Positions 46,146 through 58,107 of a DNA stretch of 64,000 nucleotides are shown piece by piece. This DNA is from Adenanthera pavonina (Eukaryota > Streptophyta > Magnoliopsida > Fabales > Fabaceae). The DNA is taken from NCBI GenBank assembly GCA_026686845.1, contig JAIVEN010000002.1, positions 38,519,001 to 38,583,000 of the forward strand. The letters run 5' to 3'. Position 1 is the first letter of the stretch. Every line of letters starts with the position of its first letter. The notes under the pieces were generated by a model, which made no database searches, had not been told where the DNA came from, and saw only the letters and a list, made by a program, of their open reading frames with translations. The position numbers were made by a program, and so were the translations under genes.

Positions 46146-48363
46146 ATGGTAAGAGTCAAAAATCCTGAAGTAGGGAAAGCTGGAGCTCGGCCAAAAAGAG
46201 CAGTAAAATCTCAATATGCTACAAAGGAAGGAGAGAAATCCAAGAGAAAGGACGAACCCAGTAAAGCTACCCCTTCCAAACGCCAGAAATTATCATCCAA
46301 GGCAGATTCGCAGAAAGCAAGACCCTCCTCATCAAAATCTGCAAAATCTTCAGTTCCTGTTTCTGCTGATACTGATGCTGTTGCTTCCTCCTCTTCTACA
46401 CAATCTGGAGAATATGAGCTTACTACATGACCACTTTGGAGCACTCCTGAGATTCAAGAAGAGTATTCTACCAAGTTTTCCAACAAAAAGGTAATCAAGC
46501 CTCACTGTGTGAATATGGAACAATTCTTAATATCTAACAACTTTGATGCTGGAATATGGTTGATAAGATATAAGAACTTGTTAGAAATTGCTGAAAAGTA
46601 TGATGAAGAGGTAGTGAAGACTTGGTATGCCTCTCTTCAATACAACAGCAAGAAAAAGAAATGGGAGGTCAACTTGAGATCAAGGACCATTTGGCTTGCT
46701 GATGATATATTAAACAAGGTGCTGGAAATTCCAGGACAAGATGGGCTGAAAATTGACATCACAGCCTCTGGGTATATGGACGAGGCTAGCACAGCTGATG
46801 AGGAAGGTGGCTCCTTTCTGAATTACAAAGAGAGCACCATCTTGGACACCTTATTCAGAAGAAGGGAGAATAGGCCAACAATAAATCTGTTGAAGCCCAC
46901 AGACCTAAGTGTTCAAGTAAGAATCCTGCACTACATAGTGTCCAGGATCATATTCAACAAAGGTGGAAGCTTCAATCTGATAACCAGGGCAGAGGCTCAT
47001 GTAATGACAGCTATCATACGTGGGAAGCTAATCAGTGACCATCCTCCAGCGTATGATAAAGGCAAGGGATCAAAGGAAGGATTCCACACTCTCCTATGCA
47101 GCAATTATTTCAAGAATCCTGCAGTATGCTAGGATTCAACACATTGAAAAGGGGAAAGGGAAACTTACTGAGGCCTTCAAAGAAGAGGAACTGCAAAGGA
47201 TGAGTATTGAAAGAGATGAAGGAAGATGGATTGGAAAAGGAGCAGGGAAATCTGAAGACTTGTTCTTTGTTGCTGATGCATCTCTCCAACAAGAAGGCAC
47301 TTCTGAGGCCCCTGGCAGATCTGTACCTCAGCCTTCTCAACCTATTCCATCTCCATCCAGGCCTACTCACCCTCCTTCCACTCCCTCCTCTCGGGCCAAG
47401 CCAACCAAGATCACTGAGTTGTTTGACAGTTTGTCAATACTCATTCTCAGCATTCGGGATGAGCAAAATGCCAAATTTGCTCACCTGCAAGATCAGATCC
47501 ATCAGCTGGCTGTGAATATGAAAGTGGTGGCTGATGCTTATGAAGAGATAAGAAATGCAATTCCTACCACTTCAGCTCCACCTCAGCCTGGTGTCCCTGA
47601 GCCTACTCTGTCTCCATCTCCTGTGCCTCTAAGTTCGTTTGAGTTGGATTCTCCTGTCCCTGGTGTTGGTGTGCAAAAGACTGAACCAGCTGGCACTCCA
47701 AAGGTCTCTAGCAATGAGGCAAGTCCTGGTCCTCCCTTGGACTATGGCATAGAGAAAGAGGGTCTGCAAGAATTTAGCCCTCTTGAGCCTACTGAAGCAG
47801 TTGGACAAGACTCTATCCTTTCCACCCAAGAGTCTGAGCAAGTTGAGCAGTTAGTAGCATCCATATCTGCTTCACCATTTCTGCAAACTGCACTCAATGA
47901 GGAAAGGAGCATTGTGCCTGTTATTGATTTTGAAGCTATTGCTCACAATGCCTTTCTGCAAGCTCAAAGGAGAAAGCTTGAAGAAATGTTCCCTCCTCCT
48001 GAACCAGCCTCTCCTCCTCTTGCTGCTTATGGGCTTTCAGAGGAACAGAGAGCTCAACTAGCTCTTTCCAGGCAGGAAATGCAAGAGCTGCTTGAGGTCT
48101 CTGATGATGATGATGAAGAACCTAGCCCTGAGCCTGCTGAGCCTCCTGCACCAATTCAGCTAGAGATTCTTTTTGCTCCTATCCCTCTTTGTGCTGTTCC
48201 TATTTCTCAGATTCCTCCTCCAATGGACTTTGTTGGGCTTTCTAATGATGCCAAAGAGGGGGAGAAGATAAAGCAAACTGAGACCAAGCAAGCTGGAAAA
48301 TCTGCTGAGTCATCTGGGAAAGGAAAGACATACAACAAGAAGTCCAAGCCAAAGAAGAAGTGA
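46146..48363 (+). pseudogene. SIRE-2 envelope-like ORF3, one stop and one frameshift
   Basis: The ATG at 46146 (MVRVKNPEVGKAG) opens the frame; TGA at 46428-46430 interrupts it after YELTT; the frame is open again to about 47035, where a small deletion (AATCAGTGACCATCC against the SIRE-1 form) shifts it; it then stays open for ~440 codons to TGA at 48361-48363. Same domain order as in SIRE-1: basic Ser-rich N-terminus, conserved globular part with TWYASLQYNSKKKKWEVNL and VQVRILHYIVSRIIFNKGG, Pro/Ser-rich linker, coiled-coil-like ITELFDSLSILILSIRDEQ, acidic Pro-rich part, Lys-rich end. No certain membrane segment. The long conserved frame argues that it was selected before decay. Confidence 0.82.
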
Positions 48364-48643
48364 TTGTTTTAGATCTTAGGCTGAATCTTCCTGTTGTATC
48401 TCATTTTAGTCGTTTAATTGTATTTGCTTGTTTGATGTTTTAAGAACTGATCTTAAATTGAAATATGTATTGCAACAATTTGATTAAAAAATTATGTTCT
48501 TGGTTGCAATGTTTTGGGCTTTGAATCTCTTCACTTAATCTGTTGGAAATGATATCTTATGAACTGTAATGCATATGTTGAGGGGGAGCTTGTGTAAGCA
48601 AACCCAAGTACTAATCCAGTTTGTGAGTTGTTTTGTCATCATC

Positions 48644-48657
48644 AAAAAGCGGGAGAA
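48644..48657 (+). promoter_or_regulatory. SIRE-2 polypurine tract
   Basis: AAAAAGCGGGAGAA directly before the 3' LTR; one C interrupts it where SIRE-1 has G. Confidence 0.75.
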
Positions 48658-50383
48658 TGTTGAATCAAGAGTTTTGATGATTCCAAACCAACACTCAAGA
48701 GCTTGGATTGAAGATATCAAAGGAGATCAAAGTTGTTTCAAGTGAAGATTTTCTGAGTATTTGCTGTTAGATCTTTTGTAGGATCTTTAGTTTTTGTTTT
48801 GATTGGGTAAAAGATTTTGATTTGAGAAAAAGATGTTTTCAAACCTTGATTTGAAATTAAATCTTTACTTATTTGAAAAATACTCACAAACAGACGAAGT
48901 TTGAAAGTTTAAACTGAACTGTCAGGTTGGAAATTCGAACTTTACCTTTGGAAATTCGAATTTCGAGCTAAAACTGAATAAGTCTGAAGAGATGTCTCTT
49001 TGTCAGACGAATTTTGGTCATTCAAAATTCAAATTTTCATCAAGTCTGAAAGAAGCCTTTTTAGTGACAGACGAACTTCACAGTTTCAAAATTTGAATTT
49101 CAGACAAAATGCAATTTGTGAAAACCAAAGAAATTCGTCTGAAACTATGTTAAAGTTCATCTGAAATCAAGAAGAAATTGAGTTTGAAAAATGCTCTCTG
49201 ACAGAAGAACTTTGACTTTGCAACATTCGAATTTTCATATAAGTATGAAAGGAGCTTCTTTGAGACAGACGAATTTCACTCTTTCAAAATTCGAATTTTA
49301 GACAAAACACAACTTGAGAAAACAGAAGAAATTCATCTGAAACAATGTTAAAGTTCATCTGAGATCAAGAATAAATTAAGTTTCAAAACTGGTCTCTGAC
49401 AGACGAATTTCACTCTGTCAAAATTCGAATTTCGAAGAAAGTTATCTACTGTGCCTCTTTGAACGTTCAATGGATAGACGAATTTTGGGCATCCAAAATT
49501 TGAATTTCGAGGGTACTGTAGAAAATTGAAAACACTGTTCACGATTTACAGAAAAACTTTCTTCTTGAAAATTTGTATGTCACATTGTGAAAATGTTTTA
49601 TAAGTTTCAAAATTTGAATTTCACTCTATGGACAGACGAACTTCGTATTTTATCATTGGAAGCTTTAACCTTCGGTTCCTTCGAAATTCGTCTGTTAACC
49701 AACCAAAATTCGAATGTTAGTGTGTCAGAAACATTAAATACGGTTGGTAAACGGATAGTTTTTCAGAGTAACCGTTGGATAACTTCCCCAACGGATAGAT
49801 TTAGTCTTTAACGGATATTTGAGAACCAAAACTATAAATATAACATCATTTGAAGTTATGGGTAACGAATCAAACTTGTACATACCGAATTTCTGCTGAA
49901 TCTTCTTCTCAAAAGCTTTTACCCTCTCAACTTCATTATGTGTACTTTAACCTTCATATCTACTCTATTCAAGAGAGTTATACATTTGTAAGCAATCTAC
50001 TCTTCATCTGGAAGAAAGATTTACTTGTGAGGGGAATTCACAAGGGGATTGGGAAGTACATAGAGAAAGTCCTTAGAGAGTTTGAGAGAGTTCAGGAACA
50101 GAGCATACTCGTGTACTGTGGCATTAGCAAGAAGCTCGTTGATATTCTTGCTGTATAGTGGATAAATCTCAAGAGTTGTCTTGGGGACTGGACTTAGGTC
50201 AAGTGGATAGACCGAACCAGGATAAATCACTGAGTCTTCTTCTCCTTATCCTTACTTATCAGCTTACTCTGTTTTACTCATTGTTTTCATTACACTGTGA
50301 TATCTTCACCCACTTCACTTTGTGCAGAAAAATTTCAATCTTCCCAATTCACCCCACCTCTTGGGAAGTCAGCCTTGCTAACA
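48658..50383 (+). repeat. SIRE-2 3' LTR (1726 bp)
   Basis: It starts TGTTGAATCAAG and ends TTGCTAACA, with TATAAATA at 49833-49840. It is nearly identical to the 5' copy. Several CpG positions differ between the two as TpG or CpA, as expected after cytosine methylation. Confidence 0.93.
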
Positions 50384-50388
50384 CTTAC

Positions 50389-50598
50389 GTTCTCTCTTCT
50401 TGTTTACAATCTCTTTGTTTCATTCTATATTTTAAGGTATTTGAAGTCGCTGTCAAATATCTTTGGTGCTTAGAATAATTCCTATGGGTGATTCGTTAGA
50501 TACCTGCAGCAAACCTAGTGGGCGCAAATAACACCTTAAGGATAGTGTGTTATCATATGTTTCTGGGTACCGGTTATTTTCATATATTGTTTCTAACA
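50389..50598 (+). repeat. Copia-3 3' LTR, right block
   Basis: It aligns with ~32110-32320 (CTTGTTTACAATCTCT, TAGTGGGCGCAAATAACACC). It ends TTTCTAACA at 50598. Confidence 0.88.
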
Positions 50599-51435
50599 CC
50601 ATACTGGTGAGATGAGGACTAGCAAAATTTGCTCACAAGTAAAACTTCCAAAAATATGGCATGGCACATAAGAAATCTTATACTTGGTGAGTTTTCATTA
50701 ATATGATCTGGTTGGGGATAACTTTTTGATTTTATCATTTTTCTTCTTCACATTTGAGTGTTTCAATAAATAATTTTGACTAATTTGAACTTTTTAAATG
50801 ATATTTGTGCTGTTAGCTTTTTTTTAGAATAAATTTGGATTTTTGGGTTAATTCTTGGAAATTGAGAATTTATTTTCCAGTTAATCCAATAGTTTTGATT
50901 CTTGTTACTTTATCTTATTCCGTTATTTTCAAGATGATTGTGTGTCTTAATTGATTTATTTGGGTGGAAATAATTAGAGAATTCTTGGGGTGCCATATGT
51001 CCTATGTCTTATGTCTTATGAATTTCTATTTTTATTTTCCCTTCTTTATTATCTCATATGACTCACCATTCCTTATTATTTTATTTTCTCATCATAAACT
51101 CAATTTAACCACTTTCCTCTCTTTCCTTCCACTGCACGAAGCATGCTTCTTATTCTCTCCACTACATAAAAAAATGATTTTATTTCTAATATCTATTTAA
51201 TTAACGTCTATTTACCAATTAATTGATAGCCTAATTTTCTTTTCTTAAGATAAAAATCTAATTTTAACTTAAAAAATGAATTTCTCAAAATGATAATAGC
51301 CATTAGTTCATTTATTTAAATTAACTCATAATGGTAATATTAAGAAAAAAATATTATTATCCAATATTCTATTTCATTAATTTTTATAATAATTTCAAAC
51401 AATGATCAAATGAAACAATTCCTTTCCATTATTAA
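50599..51435. other. Flanking sequence right of Copia-3, no gene seen
   Basis: AT-rich with no long open frame of good composition. The 78-codon plus frame at 50964-51200 is Phe/Leu/Ser-rich low-complexity translation. I see no transposon ends here. Confidence 0.35.
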
Positions 51436-51668
51436 ACCTCTATTTTACCAAATACTTCAAAAATTAAGCTCCACTCATAATGGTGGTGTGTGTTTCCCTC
51501 TCTGGGTTTCTGAACAACCTTGGAACCAATTGCAGTATTTGGGACATAATCAGCATATGCTCCAGAAATACTAGGAAATAGACTTTTAGGACACAGGAGA
51601 GTCCAGAATACATAAAATTTCTGATGCCTGATGAAGCTTTTGAATTAGCTAGCCACAGAAGTGGAAGT
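51436..51668 (-). other. Possible exon fragment of unknown function
   Basis: This patch is clearly less AT-rich than its surroundings. On the minus strand a CTTCTGTGGCTAG acceptor-like motif is followed by ~72 open codons containing SGAYADYVPNTAIGSKVVQK and ending TAA. I do not recognise it. It could be an exon or a captured gene fragment, or chance; the candidate gene start at ~55.9 kb is on the same strand. Confidence 0.2.
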
Positions 51669-51867
51669 AGAAATAATACTTGTCAATTCACAGGTTACGA
51701 ATTATAAAAGAAATGTGACCAAGTAAATGCATTAAAGACCAACAACAAACTAAGAACAGAATATAAACATCAAAGACAGTTATGTGATGCATCTACTCAA
51801 TAAACCACTTCAAATTAGGATCTTTCGACAATATTAAACAGTCAATCCATGACAAAAAAATAGGAAA

Positions 51868-52020
51868 AATTACAGTTATGGACCATTATAGTAAATTAAT
51901 TACAAAGAAGGACAATAAAACTTAAAAAAAGCGTTAAATTTTAGAATATTGAGTAGTAAAACTAAAAAAATGAGTAGTAACAAGTTCTATTTTATAATAA
52001 ATTTATTATTTTGGTTCCAA
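51868..52020. repeat. Decayed Mutator-like MITE, left part
   Basis: GGAAAAATTACAGTTATGGACC resembles the end GGGAAAATGACACTTAAGGACC of the 61239-61890 element, and the same GAGTAGTAAAA phrase follows. The right end appears as GGTTCCAA before the CACTA element and continues with CTATATTGAATAAT after it (54406-54435). The CACTA element therefore probably split it. Confidence 0.35.
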
Positions 52021-54405
52021 CACTACAAAAAAAATGCTCATTTAGCTACGGATTTTAGAGACAGATTAAAACTTGTCACTATTAGAGACGAAAACAGAGA
52101 TGGATAACGAATTTTTTTAGCAAAATAACTTTCTTTTATATTAAAAATAATGCAAAAATATTAGAGACGGAGTTTGAGACAGGTATACATCATTTCTAAT
52201 AAAATCCATCTCTAAATCTGTATGTAATAATAGGGTAGAAACAGACTTAGTAATAGCTAATTTTTTATCACTAAAATAAAAAAGTCCGTCTCTATATCCG
52301 TTTCTAAAAATATCCTCTTATTTCTTAAAAATTCTTTAATATTTAGAGATGAATTTTGTGACGAATGTTTTTAATTTATTGTAATAGATAAAAATTTATC
52401 ACTAAACCCATCTCTATTTTTTTTTCTTTGAGATGGATTTAGATATGTATTTTTAATGAATGCAACAATGGATATTTTGCCTTAAATTTGTCTCTAATAT
52501 CTATTTAGAGAAGAGTTTATAGATGCATTTGTAATGAACGTAACAACAAGTACCTTGTATGTCTTTAAATTAGTCTCTAATTCACATTTAGAGACGAATT
52601 AAAATACAGAATTTTTTTTAAGTTACTTCAATTTTATATAGTAATATTTTTTAATGTTGTAATATGTTAATTTAAATTTTGAGAGATATTTTCAAATTTT
52701 GGGTATTTTTTAAATATTATAGTATGTTAAATAGACTAAATTCGTGAGTTAGATAATTTAAGTTAAATAAATTGTATTCCTAATCATATTAAAAGATATT
52801 GCAAAAAGTGATCTCAAGCTAAACCACCAGAATCCTAAAACCTAATGTTTCTTTTATTTTTTTAAGAGCATGCTTGATAGTTGATGGGAGGAGATTGAGA
52901 AATTAAGAATATAGAATGAGAATGAGAATGAGAAATAAGAAATGAAGGAGAGAGGAGATATATAGAAAACTTTGGGATTAGAAGTAGTAAAATGAAATTA
53001 AATGAAGTATTGAAGTTTTAAGAAGTTTTAGATTAAAAGAGAACCCAAGTAATTTTGTCTTAGATAACATTTAATTGTCTAAGTAATTAATAAATATCTA
53101 GAATCAATTAATATTAAATAATATTTTTTATTTAATTAGCAATCCATATGTTGAAAAAATTTTTATATTGGATATTTTTGTAGAATTGATTTAAAAAGAA
53201 TTTATCTTTAATAATATCATTTGGTTTAAAATATCTAAGTAGATTATCTTAATTTCATTAATTTATTTTACTTTGAATTAATAAGTTAATTTTTAATTCT
53301 ATTTCATGATAATAATTTCAAAAAATTGTGGCAACAATAAACTTATCATAAACTTATTAATCATTAATTATTTCTAAATTAATCTTCTTTTGAGAATCTA
53401 CATCTACATTTTAAATTAAAATAAAAATAATAATGATACTAAAAAATAAATCAAATCAAAATCAATTAAAATTTCAATACTTTTCCATTAGGAATCCATA
53501 ATTAAAGTTAGGAGGTGTAAATAATAAAAAGATATGTTCCTTTCGAAATTCAAAATGAATATATATAATATTCAACTAAAACTTCAAGTTAGATCATGGA
53601 CAGACATAAAACTTGATCCTATCCAGTCCTCTTCCACCCCCTCCCCCCACCTCTAATATATATTAAGCATATATATAATATAATGTATTAAATAATATAA
53701 AATTTGATATATATATATATATTATATGATATTGTTTTGCAAAAAAATAACAAAATAATAAAATATTAAAACAAATGGATCATAAACATTATATATATAA
53801 TTATTTTTATTTACAAATAAAAATTAAATTTAAAAGTCAGCTAGGAAAATAATCTTTTTCTTATCAAAGAAAAAGAAATATATTTATAGGAAAATTATTT
53901 AATTTAAAAAAATATAACATAAATATTCATATAAATATATATATATAAATAAAATATTTTATGATATTAATAATTGAAAATAAAACATGTGTATTTTTTA
54001 ATAATATATTAACTTATAAATATATATGTTTATATATTAAAGTGTAGATAAATAATATATATTTAATATTTTATATAAAGACTACAAAATATTTAAGCTT
54101 AACTAGCAAAATGGTGACTATAAAGGTACTGGAAGTAAGAGGTCATTGCTTCAAACCTAGGCGAGCCAGGGGGTGCGACGAGCAGAGGTAAAGTGGCGAT
54201 GACTATGTTCTATCTTTAATTTGTTTTATTTAGAAATCCGTCTCTAAATAGAGGCGAATAAGTTAATCTGTATCTAATTATTTAGCGACTCCACTTTTAA
54301 AGATGACTTAAATGTTGTCCCAAAATTCATCTCTAACAAATTAGAGATGAATTTTAAATTATTTAGTGACAGATTTTGACAATATCTAAATTTTTTTTTG
54401 TAGTG
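52021..54405. mobile_element. CACTA-type transposon, non-autonomous (2385 bp)
   Basis: The ends CACTACAAAAAAAA and TTTTTTTTGTAGTG are perfectly inverted, and the 3-bp target duplication CAA is perfect (52018-52020, 54406-54408). Near both ends TAGAGACGGA / TCCGTCTCTAAA-type motifs recur in both orientations, the subterminal repeats of this class. The interior (52620-54100) is very AT-rich and carries no transposase. A tRNA-like patch sits near its right end. Confidence 0.88.
54100..54220 (+). repeat. SINE- or tRNA-like fragment inside the CACTA element
   Basis: CTAGCAAAATGGTGACTATAAAGG followed ~25 bases later by GGTCATTGCTTCAAACC resembles a tRNA-derived A box and B box, and the GC content rises sharply here. 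Boundaries and target duplication were not found. Confidence 0.3.
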
Positions 54406-54599
54406 CAAACTATATTGAATAATAAAACTGAAAGAATAATTACAAGTGTACAATAGTATCCAGGCCTACCTAAGAAAAGAAGTCAAAAGACCAAAAATTA
54501 GTACATGTGCATACACTCACTATTTTATCAGCAAAAATAAAAGGCAATTCAGAATTTCAAGAAGAGCAACTTTTTCTTTATGCAAAGAGGGTGAAAAAA

Positions 54600-54914
54600 T
54601 GGATTTGGATCCTCTCCATACTCTCTCTCCATACCTCTCTCCATACCCAATCTTATTTATTAATTTTGATCAAATAATTGAAAAAAAATAATCTACAAAT
54701 AGATAATAAATTAGATTTAATGGTTGTATTTATTATTATAAGTATAATTTTCTCTTAAAAAATTTAATAATGCTTGATTCTAATTATTATTAAAATAAAT
54801 AATATATTTTGTTTGAAGTAACAATAAGCGATCTCTACCATTCAAATCAAAATTAATGGATGAGATTGTGTATGGAGAGAAGTATGGAGAGAGAGTATGG
54901 AGAGGATCCAATCC
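54600..54914. mobile_element. hAT-type MITE (315 bp)
   Basis: The left end TGGATTTGGATCCTCTCC and the reverse complement of the right end, GGATTGGATCCTCTCC, continue as inverted repeats (ATACTCTCTCTCCATAC) for ~60 bp. TGAAAAAA is duplicated exactly at 54592-54599 and 54915-54922. An 8-bp duplication indicates the hAT superfamily. The interior is AT-rich and non-coding. The overlapping minus-strand frame 54842-55102 is partly MITE sequence. Confidence 0.85.
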
Positions 54915-54922
54915 TGAAAAAA

Positions 54923-56035
54923 CCTAGTAATAGAGACAACCACAGCAATCAAGGAAGCCTTAAAAAATAGCACTCTCATAGCCTCAAGTATTGACAAAAT
55001 TAATTGACCTAATAGATAAATTGCCCATGGCTCTAAGTACAATAGAAATTCATCATTGAGATGATCACTAAGAGATACAAAGCCTAGGGCTCTAAAAAGC
55101 ATGTACTAAAGTCAGACAAAAATCGATATGACGCTTGCAGCTTTATGGATCTCTCCTTTCATATTTTATCAGCGTAAAGATTCTAAAATTTGTGTGGACA
55201 TCTCATAAACAACTAAAGTTTCCCCTTCATTGTTCATGTAGGCTACATAGAGTTAAATTTTATGCCATCTTGCATAACAATCAAATTGTATAAGTTAAGC
55301 TGCTGCTATCACACGGAACACCCTCACTGAATTTATTGGAGGCTCCTTTTTGACAGAAAAATCCCAAGTCAAAACGACAGCTCCAATTAAATCTTGAAAT
55401 ACAACAAACATATGAATCGTTCACAACCAATGTAACAGAAAACTCAAGAAGAACCAAATAAATCATCAGACCATCATAGAGAAGCAAAACCTAAACTCTT
55501 GGCAACCGTAAGTAGCAACTGAGAAGAAACTTACAACCCACAGCTTAGCTTCCAGGTCCAAAAACATTTTAGGGGAGAAGAAACGTTGCTCTCAATTACC
55601 CAAAGATTCTTTCCTTTTTTTTCCTCCAGGTCCCAGATAAGGAAAAATCAAAGATCGAAACTTTACTTTGCTGCCTTTCCTTAGGCATCTATCTAAAGCA
55701 CAAATTTATAGAACAAACAACAGCATGCATTTTGAATACAGGAGAGGAAAATCCGAAATATGGAAATTACTGTTTGCAGAGACGATACGCTGCAATGTAT
55801 GAGACTGAGGCATCAACCAACCACAAATGTTTGTAAGTTTAAAGAATTGAGCATGAAAACCAAAACTGACTGTCCTGCAACCAACCATCCGAAGGCAATT
55901 TCGTATTTGATAACCCAACGAAAGAAAGAGACCCACCTTTTGCAGATTGAAGATTCATGATCGCTAAATGCAATGGGATAAACGCTTCAGACCAACGCAA
56001 CTTTCTCTCTCCTAGGGTTTGCTTGCCCCTTATAG
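54923..56035 (-). other. Candidate 5' region of a host transcription unit
   Basis: Read on the minus strand, a GA microsatellite and CTATAAGG (near 56026-56033) are followed by a telo-box-like AAACCCTAG (56013-56021), then ATGAATCTTCAATCTGCAAAAG and a strong donor GGTGGGT near 55930. Telo boxes lie near the start sites of many plant housekeeping genes. Further down, CTTTAG acceptor-like motifs occur, but joined frames are short. An open minus frame of 86 codons at 54842-55102 has no known similarity to me. It could be a non-coding RNA, a gene with a long first intron, or a dead promoter. Confidence 0.3.
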
Positions 56036-56051
56036 TTCTAAGCCAATCTCG

Positions 56052-56078
56052 CTCTCTCTCTCTCTCTCTCTGTCTCTC
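56052..56078. repeat. CT/GA microsatellite
   Basis: A run of CT dinucleotides with one interruption, in the presumed 5' leader of the minus-strand candidate gene; such GA tracts are common in plant leaders. Confidence 0.85.
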
Positions 56079-56269
56079 TTCCCCTCTCTTTCTCTCTCCG
56101 CCCGAGTACTAGTATTACCCTTCTCTCTCTCTCTTCTATGTTGGCTCAAAACTGAAGCTGAGTAGCATAGTAATAGTAGAACCAAGATAGTAATACTGCT
56201 CCCAAGTCCAAGTTTTTTTGAATTTTCACCATTTGGCCAATAAATGTCATCTATTTTATGAAGTATCAA

Positions 56270-57260
56270 TCCTTGAAAATATGTAATATGTATTATTCTT
56301 GTGGATACGTATTCATTTATACCATTTTATATTTATTTGTATCACTTCAAATTTTTATAATAAAATAGGATTATTTATAGTTATTATAAGTATTTTATAA
56401 TTTATTTTAACATTCATACTGTAATTTTTAGAATATTTGATACTCATTTTTTTAATGAGTAGATTTATTAATTATACATATAAATATTTATATAAATAAT
56501 ATTATATATGTATAAATATCCCTTACACATGTATACTAAAATTTTAAAAATTGACGTATCTTTCATATCATACATATACACTTTCTTTTTTTAGTGCTGC
56601 ATAGCATCTATTTCAATAAAGTCTTTTCTCTCTCATTTTATACAAAATTCTTTTCTCTTTTATAAAAGGAAAAGACTAATAGACTTCATTTTAATTTTTT
56701 AATTTTATTAAGTTTCACTATAAAATATATCTTTCAAAATGTATTTAAAATCTTCCTAATTCTTAGCACGGTTAAATAAATTAATGGAAAATACTGATTT
56801 GTCATGTTTAAAATCTAACTCACTATTTAATTTAAAAAAAAGCCTATTTTATCGTAATAATAATTTGAGAGAGAAAACTACCCATTATAAGACTCATGAC
56901 ACTAATTGCTAACAATTTGTTTTTCATAAAGATGGCTAAAACAATGATCAATGATCAAACAAAGGGGCTTTGTAGTATTGCATAGTTATAAAAGTTGATG
57001 GCACATCTTGGATAAATAAGGTTGAAATAGTTTGCAACGTTCCTAAGTGGAGAAAGAAATTAAGCAAGACGGCACAATTTTCATTTGTATTAAATAAATC
57101 TAGGATTTTATTATAAGACTGTAATTACTTCATGGTTTTAAAATATTAAGGAATATGTCATCAAAAACTATCAATGAATAATGAATTGATAATTTTTAAT
57201 AGTGCGTTGGTGTTTCTTCATGCTGCATGGCTTTAGAAATGACAAAAAAACATTTTTCAT
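56270..57260. other. AT-rich intergenic stretch, nothing recognised
   Basis: There are no open frames of length, no inverted ends and no RNA gene that I can see. Confidence 0.4.
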
Positions 57261-57262
57261 TA

Positions 57263-57281
57263 ATCTATCTATCTATCTATT
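57263..57281. repeat. ATCT tetranucleotide microsatellite
   Basis: About four and a half ATCT units, followed by TATATATACTAAAACAAAG. Confidence 0.85.
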
Positions 57282-57282
57282 A

Positions 57283-57380
57283 TATATACTAAAACAAAGT
57301 ACATTGAGGTGATATGTCAAAATTTTGTGCTGCCACATCATCCTGATAAGATGAAATAAAATGGGACCCACCATACCAAC
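57283..57380 (+). repeat. Possible Helitron-like 5' terminus
   Basis: TATATATACTAAAACAAAGT followed by GCCACATCATCCT resembles the AT-rich opening and the CCACxTCATCCT phrase of plant Helitron 5' ends. A second similar passage is at 58145-58265 (TATATATAAGTAGGGCCC, later GCCATGTGTCATCCT). No matching 3' end was fixed. Confidence 0.25.
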
Positions 57381-57878
57381 TAATATTTTTTTATAATTTG
57401 ATTAGTTGATTGTAATTAGACATTAATGCAAATTCTTTTTGTGGAAATTTATATTCATTTGACTATCAATTTTTCCATCTTAATTTTAATTTCACAAATG
57501 CACTATTTTAAATTCATTTCTAAAACAAGTTATTAAAGATTAAAATATATAAAAATTTATTTCTTTTATGATTATAGTTTAAATGTGAATGATACACATA
57601 AAATATATTGATATATATTTTTTATTCAAATTTAAATTCAAATATTGGTTCACAATATTTAAAATTATCATAAATATATATATAAATGTTAATTTCTTTA
57701 TCTAATTTGAATTATCAAATTTGTGGACTTATTGGATTTAACTATCAATTTTTCACAATTTATAAATTTGTTTATTAATCGTTATTTTTTAAATTAATTG
57801 AAATTTTTTCCAAAAAAAAAAGAAATTAATTGAAAATAATGAAATATAAATTTAGTTTGGTTAAATAACTTGAATAAT

Positions 57879-58107
57879 ACCAATGGGCATCTGATCAAGT
57901 GATAAGGGGCTTGACCAGCATTTTTTGGGGTAGAGGTTTTGATTCCTGAATGGTGTAGTAGCGTTAAAAAAATTAAGGTCTCAAAGAGGTTTTCCTATCA
58001 ATACTCATGAGCTGCCGCCATGTCCTACACAATGGGATTTGAATTAGTTTAGGGCGGGCAATGAACCCATGACACCCCAAGATACCAGATGATAAAGTAT
58101 AAAAAGA
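57879..58107 (+). mobile_element. tRNA-derived SINE (229 bp)
   Basis: A perfect 16-bp target duplication, AAATAACTTGAATAAT, lies at 57863-57878 and 58108-58123. Near the 5' end an A-box-like CAAGTGATAAGGGGCTTG is followed by a B-box-like GGTTTTGATTCC (canonical GGTTCGANTCC). The element ends in a short A-rich tail. Both boxes, the size and the long duplication are diagnostic of a SINE transcribed by RNA polymerase III. No coding capacity. The family was not identified. Confidence 0.85.

Larger units (their letters stand above)
38433..50383 (+). mobile_element. SIRE-2: Ty1/copia element of the SIRE/Maximus type, nearly intact layout
   Basis: LTRs 38433-40156 and 48658-50383, primer site, gag, pol, envelope-like ORF3 and polypurine tract in order. 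The target duplication CTTAC is perfect (38428-38432, 50384-50388) and the empty site is visible in the Copia-3 5' LTR (ATCCCTTACATTTTC near 32105). In the first ~365 bp the LTRs differ by six transitions and one 2-base indel, so the insertion is fairly recent. It is the same family as SIRE-1, with long stretches of near-identical protein. Confidence 0.93.
31734..50598 (+). mobile_element. Copia-3: Ty1/copia element, interrupted by a small LTR element and by SIRE-2
   Basis: The LTRs start TGTTAGAGATAG at 31734 and 37986 and end TTTCAAACA at 32320 and TTTCTAACA at 50598. The flanking 5-mers are CTATA and CCATA, a target duplication with one change. gag and pol are present but truncated and broken; the 3' untranslated part holds a 5S-like segment and a 1.4-kb non-autonomous LTR element, and the 3' LTR is split by SIRE-2. 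No standard Met primer site follows the 5' LTR, so the priming tRNA is unclear. The lineage within copia is not assigned. Confidence 0.85.

Noticed and set aside
54842..55102. 86-codon minus-strand frame as a membrane protein gene
   Set aside because: Its C-terminal third is translated MITE inverted repeat; the rest has no family motif.
56030..56269. 79-codon minus-strand frame ending in Arg-Glu repeats
   Set aside because: The Arg-Glu tail is the translation of the GA microsatellite; it is more likely promoter and leader.
57879..58107. A tRNA gene
   Set aside because: A and B boxes are present but no cloverleaf can be formed, and the unit has a 16-bp target duplication; it is a SINE.
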